Source: 40CM-4-69-5 sp036556905
GTDB taxonomy: Bacteria; Methylomirabilota; Methylomirabilia; Rokubacteriales; CSP1-6
Length of the DNA stretch: 10,169 bases
Assembly (NCBI GenBank): GCA_036556905.1
Contig: DATBIM010000066.1
Coordinates: 1-10,169, forward strand
Direction of reading: 5' to 3'
Each line of letters opens with the position of its first letter. The first letter of the stretch is position 1. The position numbers and the translations under genes are program-made. Below are positions 5,571 to 10,169 of this stretch, piece by piece. The notes beneath the pieces were generated by a model. The model was not told the origin of the DNA and made no database searches. It saw only the letters and a list, made by a program, of their open reading frames with translations.

Positions 5571-6383
5571 ATGCCCCGAGCGATCTCGCTCGCCCATCTG
5601 ACGGTCCTGGACACGACGCCGCCCGAGCTCGTCACCGTGGCCGCGGCCGCCGGGTTCCGCACCGTCGGCATCCGACTCACGGCGACCCCGAGCGTGGGCG
5701 TGCCACCGTACGACATCCTGAGCGAGGGGCCGCTGCTGCGGGAGACGCTGCTGCGGCTGCGCGACACCGGGGTGTCCGTGCTCGACACGGAGTTCCTTCG
5801 ATTCGAGCCCGACCAGCCGGTCGGCATCCCCGAGGGCTTCCTCGAGGTCTCGGCGAGGCTGGGCGCCAGGCATGTCCTGGTCATGAGCGCCGAGCCCGAG
5901 GAGGCGCGGACGCTCGAGCGATTCTGCGAGCTGTGCGATCGGGCCGCTCCGTACGGATTGAATGTGAGCCTTGAGTTTGCCATCTACACCGGCGTCCGCA
6001 CACTCGCCCACGCCGCCCGCGTTATCGCCCTGGCGAAACGACCGAACGCATCGATCCTGATCGACGCGTTGCACTTCAGCCGGTCCGGCGGACTCCCGGC
6101 TGACGTCAAGACAGTCGATCCGTCACTCTTCCGGTATGCGCAGATCTGCGATGCCTCCGCGGACGTGCCGAGGGCCACGGACACGCCGGCGCTCATTCAC
6201 GAGGCCCGTACGGGACGGCTCCTCCCCGGCGAAGGCGTGCTGCCGCTGGCCGCGCTGATCGAGGCCTTGCCGGCAACCGTGCCCCTCGCCATCGAGGCGC
6301 CCTGCCGGGCGACGGCCGATCTTCCTGCCGTCGAACGCGCCAGGCGCGCGTATCGCGCGCTCGTGGCGCTCACCGAAGGATGA
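5571..6383 (+). CDS. sugar phosphate isomerase/epimerase family protein (xylose-isomerase-like TIM barrel)
   Basis: This 270-residue protein resembles the AP-endonuclease-2/xylose-isomerase-like TIM-barrel family, whose members are metal-dependent isomerases, epimerases or lyases on sugars and related polyols. The N-terminal strand-helix repeats show as ISLAHLTVLDTTPPELVTVA (5-24) then FRTVGIRL (29-36). Candidate metal ligands sit at the strand ends: Glu135 in SLEFAIYTG, Asp165 and His168 in ILIDALHFSRSGG, Asp194 in QICDA, and Glu242 in AIEAP. LLPGEGVLPLAALIEAL (217-233) is the usual GEG-type stretch near the C-terminus. The order Glu, Asp-x-x-His, Asp, Glu matches the family, though not every expected histidine is present. 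Its last codons overlap the methyltransferase start, so the two products probably act together. The substrate is unknown. Confidence 0.82.
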   Translation: MPRAISLAHLTVLDTTPPELVTVAAAAGFRTVGIRLTATPSVGVPPYDILSEGPLLRETLLRLRDTGVSVLDTEFLRFEPDQPVGIPEGFLEVSARLGARHVLVMSAEPEEARTLERFCELCDRAAPYGLNVSLEFAIYTGVRTLAHAARVIALAKRPNASILIDALHFSRSGGLPADVKTVDPSLFRYAQICDASADVPRATDTPALIHEARTGRLLPGEGVLPLAALIEALPATVPLAIEAPCRATADLPAVERARRAYRALVALTEG

Positions 6384-7195
6384 GGGCCGGCGTGGGCTAC
6401 GATGCCAGCGCGTACTGGGGCCGTCAGGGGTTGGAGCGGATGATTCTCGAGACGCTCGCCGCGAGCGGGACGGACCTCGCCGCGCTGACGATCGACGACC
6501 TGGCGCTGTCCGACCAGTTCCACAGCGGTGGGAAGAGCGCCACCGGGCGGCTGGCCCGACGAGCCGAGCTGAAGCCGGGCATGCGCGTGCTCGACGTGGG
6601 CGGCGGGCTGGGCGGACCTGCGCGCACGCTGGCCGTGGAGTTCGGCTGTCAGGTGACCGTGGTCGACCTCACAGAGTCGTACGTGCGCACGGGCGAGGCC
6701 CTCACGGCTCGCCTGCGATTGGCGGATCGGGTCAGGCATCGTCTCGGCGACGCCCTGGCGCTGGACATGGAGGCCGCCGGGTTCGACGTGGTGTGGACGC
6801 AGAACAGCGGTATGAACATCGCCGACAAGGAGCGGCTGTACGCTGGTTTCGCCCGCTTGCTGAGCCCGGGAGGGCTGCTGGCGATCCAGGAGCCGATGGC
6901 TGGTTCCGTGCAACCCGTCATCTTCCCCGTGATGTGGGCCCCCGACGCCACCACGAGCTTCTTGCGTCCGCCGGCGGAGATGCGCGCGGTGATGGAGGCC
7001 GCGGGGTTCCGTGTCCGCGCCTGGGAGGACGTCACCGCGGAGCTGGCCGGGCCGAGCCCCGGCGCCGCCGTGCCCGCCCGGGCCATCCAGCGGATCGTCA
7101 TGGGGGACGCGGTGGACGAGATCACGCGCGCGGGCGCGCGCAATCGGGACGAGGGACGCATCGTGATGATCCAGGCCGTCCTGATGCGAGCGTAG
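6380..7195 (+). CDS. class I SAM-dependent methyltransferase
   Basis: This 271-residue Rossmann-fold methyltransferase has the SAM-binding glycine loop VLDVGGGLGGPARTLA (70-85). Motif II is VTVVDLTESYVRTGEAL (92-108, with the acidic Asp96), then GDALALDM (123-130), FDVVWTQNSGMNIADKERLY (135-154) and LLSPGGLLAIQEP (160-172). DQFHSGGKSAT (45-55) just before motif I is typical of the sarcosine/dimethylglycine and related small-molecule methyltransferases, so a small metabolite is a likelier acceptor than a macromolecule. The ATG at 6380 overlaps the previous stop (ATGA), giving translational coupling. An in-frame GTG at 6392 is better placed behind the GATGAGGG run and may be the true start, which would shorten the protein by four residues. 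The gene converges on the ABC permease operon with a 49-nt gap in which I see no T-tract terminator. Confidence 0.88.
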   Translation: MRAGVGYDASAYWGRQGLERMILETLAASGTDLAALTIDDLALSDQFHSGGKSATGRLARRAELKPGMRVLDVGGGLGGPARTLAVEFGCQVTVVDLTESYVRTGEALTARLRLADRVRHRLGDALALDMEAAGFDVVWTQNSGMNIADKERLYAGFARLLSPGGLLAIQEPMAGSVQPVIFPVMWAPDATTSFLRPPAEMRAVMEAAGFRVRAWEDVTAELAGPSPGAAVPARAIQRIVMGDAVDEITRAGARNRDEGRIVMIQAVLMRA

Positions 7196-7244
7196 GATCA
7201 CCGAGCCTTCACCAGAACCCGCCGGCCGAGCGTCGATGGCGCGG

Positions 7245-8159
7245 TCAGCGACCCCGCAGACGCGGATCGAGCACGTCGCGCAGCGCATCGCCGAGCATGT
7301 TGAAGCCGAAGACGACCAGGGAGATCGCCACGCCAGGCCAGATGGCGATCCAGGGGGCGCTGTACATGTAGGTGCGGCCGGACCCCGAGAGCATGGAGCC
7401 CCAGGAGGGATGAGGCGGCGGCACGCCATAGCCAAGGAACGACAGGGCCGCCTCGGCGAGGATCACCCCGCCCAGCCCGATGGTCGCCACCACCACGATC
7501 GTGGCCAGGACGTTGGGCAGCACGTGACGAGTGATGATCCGCAGGTGGCCACACCCGATGGCCCGGGCCGCCTCGACGTAGGGATGCTCGACGACGGCCA
7601 GGGTGGCGCTACGGATCACCCGGGAGGAGGCGGCGGCGACGAGGATCGACAGGGAGAGGATGACGTTGAGCATGCCGGGGCCGAGGACGGCCAGGAGCGA
7701 CAGGAGGATGATCAGATAGGGAAACGACTGCCAGGCATCCACGATGCGCTGGACCACGACGTCGTATCGCCCCCGGAAATACCCGCTGGTGATTCCCACG
7801 CCGGCGGCCAGCGAGGTCCCGATGAGCACGGTCAGGAACCCGACGGTCACGGACACCCGGGCTCCGTACACGATCCGGCTGAAGACGTCGCGGCTCACGT
7901 TGTCGGTGCCGAGCAGGAACGCGCCCCCCGGCGGCTGGAGTCGGGCCCCGGGAATCTGCTGATCATAGGCGTAGGGCGCGATCCCCTCGGCGAAAGCCGC
8001 CATGGCCAGCAGGGCGAGAATGATCGTCGCGCCCACCGCCCCCAGGGGCTTTTGCCGGCAGAACGCTCCGCTGCCGCGGAGGCCGCGGCGCAGCATCCCG
8101 CCGCGGGCAGGCGCCTGCCCCCAGTCTCGCGCGAGCTCGGCCTCGACGGAACGCGCCAT
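7245..8159 (-). CDS. ABC transporter permease, DppC/OppC type
   Basis: This 304-residue inner-membrane subunit belongs to a peptide/opine/nickel-type importer. The N-terminal segment (about 41-58) is the extra helix of the OppC_N region, followed by the hallmark FLLGTDNVSRDVFSRIVYGAR (81-101). Membrane helices then appear at about 104-124, 147-162, 165-180, 219-240 and 271-290. The cytoplasmic EAA loop, which docks the ATPase, is EHPYVEAARAIGCG...RHVLPN (191-216), and FLGYGVPPPHPSWG (241-254) is the usual exit motif. The frame is open far upstream, but that extension overlaps the DppB-like gene and is low-complexity Pro/Arg/Gly. ATG 8159, 8 nt after the DppB stop, gives the normal family start. 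The Shine-Dalgarno is weak (CCGCGAG), so translation may be coupled. It is the last gene of the operon and no ATPase gene follows. Confidence 0.93.
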   Translation of the reverse strand: MARSVEAELARDWGQAPARGGMLRRGLRGSGAFCRQKPLGAVGATIILALLAMAAFAEGIAPYAYDQQIPGARLQPPGGAFLLGTDNVSRDVFSRIVYGARVSVTVGFLTVLIGTSLAAGVGITSGYFRGRYDVVVQRIVDAWQSFPYLIILLSLLAVLGPGMLNVILSLSILVAAASSRVIRSATLAVVEHPYVEAARAIGCGHLRIITRHVLPNVLATIVVVATIGLGGVILAEAALSFLGYGVPPPHPSWGSMLSGSGRTYMYSAPWIAIWPGVAISLVVFGFNMLGDALRDVLDPRLRGR

Positions 8160-8167
8160 CTCGCGGC

Positions 8168-9112
8168 TCAGTAGCGGATTCGGGGGTCGAGCCAGGCGTA
8201 CGTCATGTCCACCGCCAGGTTTACGACCACGACCGTTGTCACCACCGTCAGGTTGATGGCCTGAATGACCGGATAGTCGCGCTCGCTGATCGCGTCGAAC
8301 AGAAACCGGCCCATCCCCGGCAGGCCGAAGATGGACTCGAAGATGACGGTGCCGCTCAGGATCTGGGCCACCTGGATGCCCAGGACCGTCACCACCGGGA
8401 TCAGAGCGTTCTTGAGACAGTGCTTGAGGACCACGCGACGCTCGGCGAGGCCCTTGGCCCAGGCCGTCCGCACGTAGTCCTGGCGGAGCACTTCCAGGAG
8501 CTGGGTGCGGGTGAGGCGCATGACGGTGGCGGCCGAGGCGATCCCGAGCAGGACCCCGGGGATGAGGAACTGGGCAACGTGGCCCCACGGGTTTGCCTCG
8601 AACCGCACGTACTGGATGGAGGGGCTCCAGCCCAGATAGATGGCGGGCAGCACGACCACCAGGGTGCCGAGCCAGAAGCCGGGCACGGACAGCCCGAGGA
8701 TGGCGCCGCTGCGCGCCACGTAGTCGTGGGCGGTGTCCTGGCGGACGGCGGAGAGGATCCCGATCGGAACACCCAGCAGGATCGCCACCAGGAGCGCGAT
8801 CGCCCCCAGCTCCAGACTCACGGGCAGCCGGGTGGCCAGCTCCCCCAGCACCGGCCGTCCGGTGTAGAGGGATTGCCCGAGGTCACCGCGAAGCGCGCGT
8901 GCCATCCAATCCAGGTACTGCACGTAGATCGGGCGGTCGAGCCCGAGCTTGCGCCGCATCTCCTCGAGGTCTTTGGCGTACTGGTTCTCCTCCAGCATCA
9001 GCGTCACCACATCGCCCGGGATCAGGCGGACCAGCGAGAAGACGATGACGCTGGCGATCAGGAGCGACGGGAGCGCGACCACGAGCCGCTTGAGGAAATA
9101 CCGGCGCAGCAT
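8168..9112 (-). CDS. ABC transporter permease, DppB/OppB type
   Basis: The protein has 314 residues, the normal length for the first permease of a dipeptide-type importer. It opens with the family's basic start and first helix (MLRRYFLKRL, then about 11-32 with LVRLIPGD). The periplasmic segment has LGLDRPIYVQYLDWM (56-70) and GDLGQSLYTGRPV (76-88). Further helices run at about 100-121, 136-160, 181-198, 236-257 and 283-305. The EAA loop that contacts the ATPase is QDYVRTAWAKGL...KNALIP (211-239), and FGLPGMGRF at 262-270 is the usual family signature. No Shine-Dalgarno is visible before ATG 9112. The gene lies 48 nt downstream of the binding-protein stop, with a strong hairpin in between, and is followed after 8 nt by the DppC-like permease. 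Substrate type is set by the binding protein. Confidence 0.95.
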   Translation of the reverse strand: MLRRYFLKRLVVALPSLLIASVIVFSLVRLIPGDVVTLMLEENQYAKDLEEMRRKLGLDRPIYVQYLDWMARALRGDLGQSLYTGRPVLGELATRLPVSLELGAIALLVAILLGVPIGILSAVRQDTAHDYVARSGAILGLSVPGFWLGTLVVVLPAIYLGWSPSIQYVRFEANPWGHVAQFLIPGVLLGIASAATVMRLTRTQLLEVLRQDYVRTAWAKGLAERRVVLKHCLKNALIPVVTVLGIQVAQILSGTVIFESIFGLPGMGRFLFDAISERDYPVIQAINLTVVTTVVVVNLAVDMTYAWLDPRIRY

Positions 9113-9119
9113 GGGTGAG

Positions 9120-9152
9120 GGGGCCGGGCCGGATCGCGTCCCGCCCGGCCCC
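9120..9152 (-). promoter_or_regulatory. intercistronic stem-loop between binding-protein and permease genes
   Basis: GGGGCCGGGC (9120-9129) is a perfect 10-bp inverted repeat of GCCCGGCCCC (9143-9152), with a 13-nt loop. Every pair is G-C. No T-tract follows, so it is not a standard intrinsic terminator. In binding-protein ABC operons such a hairpin between the first and second genes commonly protects the upstream message or partly stops transcription, giving more binding protein than permease. That role here is inference from position. Confidence 0.65.
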
Positions 9153-9160
9153 GAGGGAGG

Positions 9161-10169
9161 TTACCGATCCCACCAGGCGGCCATGAGCCGACCGCCGTAG
9201 TCGTAGCCGAGATTGGGTCCGAAGTTCGCGAGAGCCGGATCCAGCGCTGCCGGATAGATCTGCGACTGCAGCCGCAGATAGTAGACCTGCCTGGCAATGT
9301 GCTTCTGGATCTCGAAGAGCTGCAGGCGCCGCTTCTTGTCGTCGAGGGTGCGGCTGGAGTTGAGGATCATGTCGGTGAGAGGCCCGTCTTTCACGTGGCT
9401 CTGGTTCTTCGGCTCGTCCGGCAGGTACTGGGCCAGGAAGTTGTAGGGATCCAGGGCGGGAAACTGGGGACCCATCATCAGGCCTTCATACTTGCCCTGG
9501 TAGGCGGTGGCGAAGTAGGCGGCATAGGGTTTCTCGATCACCTTGACCTCGACGCCCACGTCCTTGAAGAACTTCACGACCATCTGGACCGAATCGATCA
9601 TTTCCTGGGAGCCGTAGGTGGCATAGGTCAGCGTCGTCTCGAAGCCGTTGCCGTGGCCGGCCTCCTTGAGGAGCCGCCTGGCCTCGGCCGGGTTGAACTC
9701 GTCATACTTGGCGCCCTCTCCGAGCTGATCGTACGGGATCGACCACGCTGTGAGGGCCGCCGGCACCGGCGGATTCTTGACGCCGCCGGCGGGATAGGTG
9801 GCGTCGAGGATGGCCTTGCGGTCGAGCGCCATCGACAGGGCCTTGCGCACGCGGATGTCGTTGAAGGGTGCCATATCGGTGCGCATGCCCACGTGATAGA
9901 AGACGTTCGACGGGAAATGCACCAGACGCATCTTGGGCCGCTTCTCCCGGGCGGTCTTGATGTCCTGGTGGCGAAGCATCATCCCCGGGAACTCGGGGCC
10001 GGCGTCGATCTGTCCGGTGATGAAGGCGGCGAAGCGGGCGGCCGGGTCCGGGAAGTCGATCCCCTCCACCCGGTCGATGTAGGGCAGGCCCTTGAGGAAG
10101 TAGTCGGGGTTGCGGACGAACGTGGTCTTGACCTTGCTCTGGTGGTCCTCGAGCATCCAGGGGCCGGTG
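9161..10169 (-). CDS. ABC transporter substrate-binding protein, SBP_bac_5 (DppA/OppA) type, N-terminus off the window
   Basis: The C-terminal 335 residues or so of a periplasmic solute-binding protein are present; whole family members usually have about 500-550. The frame runs off the right edge: the codons before ATG 10156 read TGPW, part of the family's conserved GTGPF-like motif. The protein is therefore cut by the window and does not start at that ATG. Next come TFVRNPDYFLKGLPYIDRVE (typical RNPdYw...pylD), AAFITGQIDAGPEF, DIRVRKALSMALDRKAIL (normally VRkAl..AiDR), a GxxNPPVPAA-like segment, the NPAEARRLLKEAG motif, and a C-terminal DPALANFGPN end. It delivers ligand to the DppB/DppC-like permeases encoded just downstream. 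Ligands of this family include peptides, opines, nickel chelates and sugars, and I cannot choose among them. The stop is TAA 9163-9161, followed by the stem-loop. Confidence 0.94.
   Translation of the reverse strand, partial: TGPWMLEDHQSKVKTTFVRNPDYFLKGLPYIDRVEGIDFPDPAARFAAFITGQIDAGPEFPGMMLRHQDIKTAREKRPKMRLVHFPSNVFYHVGMRTDMAPFNDIRVRKALSMALDRKAILDATYPAGGVKNPPVPAALTAWSIPYDQLGEGAKYDEFNPAEARRLLKEAGHGNGFETTLTYATYGSQEMIDSVQMVVKFFKDVGVEVKVIEKPYAAYFATAYQGKYEGLMMGPQFPALDPYNFLAQYLPDEPKNQSHVKDGPLTDMILNSSRTLDDKKRRLQLFEIQKHIARQVYYLRLQSQIYPAALDPALANFGPNLGYDYGGRLMAAWWDR

Noticed and set aside
4588..5601. 337-codon + strand frame opposite the hydratase
   Set aside because: It has no recognisable motif, spans the intergenic region and both operon starts, and mirrors the codon structure of the real - strand gene.
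7196..7244. Bidirectional terminator between the methyltransferase and permease genes
   Set aside because: No stable stem with a flanking T- or A-tract is visible in the 49 nt.
6197..7435. 412-codon - strand frame across the TIM-barrel end, the methyltransferase and the permease end
   Set aside because: It is antisense to three genes with clear motifs, and its own translation is low-complexity His/Arg/Gly/Ala.
8160..8588. N-terminal extension of the DppC-like permease
   Set aside because: The frame is open, but it lies inside the DppB-like gene in another frame and reads as Pro/Arg/Gly-rich noise. ATG 8159 gives the family's normal start.
10154..10156. ATG 10156 as the start of the substrate-binding protein
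   Set aside because: The codons before it encode TGPW, part of a conserved internal motif, so the protein continues past the right edge.
1..10169. CRISPR array, insertion sequence or phage module
   Set aside because: No regularly spaced direct repeats, terminal inverted repeats, transposase or phage structural motifs were seen on either strand.

Overview
The window is high-GC bacterial DNA with tightly packed genes, short gaps and overlapping starts. The gene types (a CaiB-type CoA-transferase, an enoyl-CoA hydratase, an Ldh-family 2-hydroxyacid dehydrogenase, a peptide-type ABC importer, orphan small-molecule enzymes) suit a soil or subsurface heterotroph. Candidatus Rokubacteria/Methylomirabilota or a proteobacterium would fit, but nothing here fixes the lineage. 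tRNA-Arg has its CCA end encoded in the DNA.

Left part (1-1660): the tail of a + strand gene, then a small cysteine-rich lipoprotein on +. On the - strand follow a small CxxC protein and a membrane-anchored NERD-domain protein, joined stop-to-start. This block is less GC-rich than the rest in the lines I counted. tRNA-Arg(TCT) lies at 1667-1743. Only 24 nt after its CCA, an Ldh-family dehydrogenase begins behind a strong ribosome binding site.

Middle (2852-5474): a - strand operon in the order enoyl-CoA hydratase/isomerase, CaiB/BaiF CoA-transferase, single-domain protoglobin. A probable nine-codon leader ORF with its own Shine-Dalgarno sequence precedes it and overlaps the hydratase start as ATGA. 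The likely logic is activation of a carboxylic acid by CoA transfer, then hydration or isomerisation of the acyl-CoA. The haem protein would be an accessory or gas-responsive partner.

Divergent from that operon (5571-7195, +) is a two-gene unit: a xylose-isomerase-like TIM-barrel protein overlapped by 4 nt with a class I SAM-dependent methyltransferase. Substrates are unknown.

Right part (7245-10169, -): a peptide/opine/nickel-type ABC importer in the order binding protein (its N-terminus lies off the right edge), DppB-like permease, DppC-like permease. A perfect 10-bp inverted repeat sits between the binding-protein and first permease genes. No ATPase gene is seen, and the operon ends against a convergent gene.

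I see no CRISPR array, insertion sequence, phage gene or clear T-tract terminator. The least ordinary features are the protoglobin inside an acyl-CoA operon, the leader ORF ahead of that operon, and the coupled small-CxxC/NERD pair.
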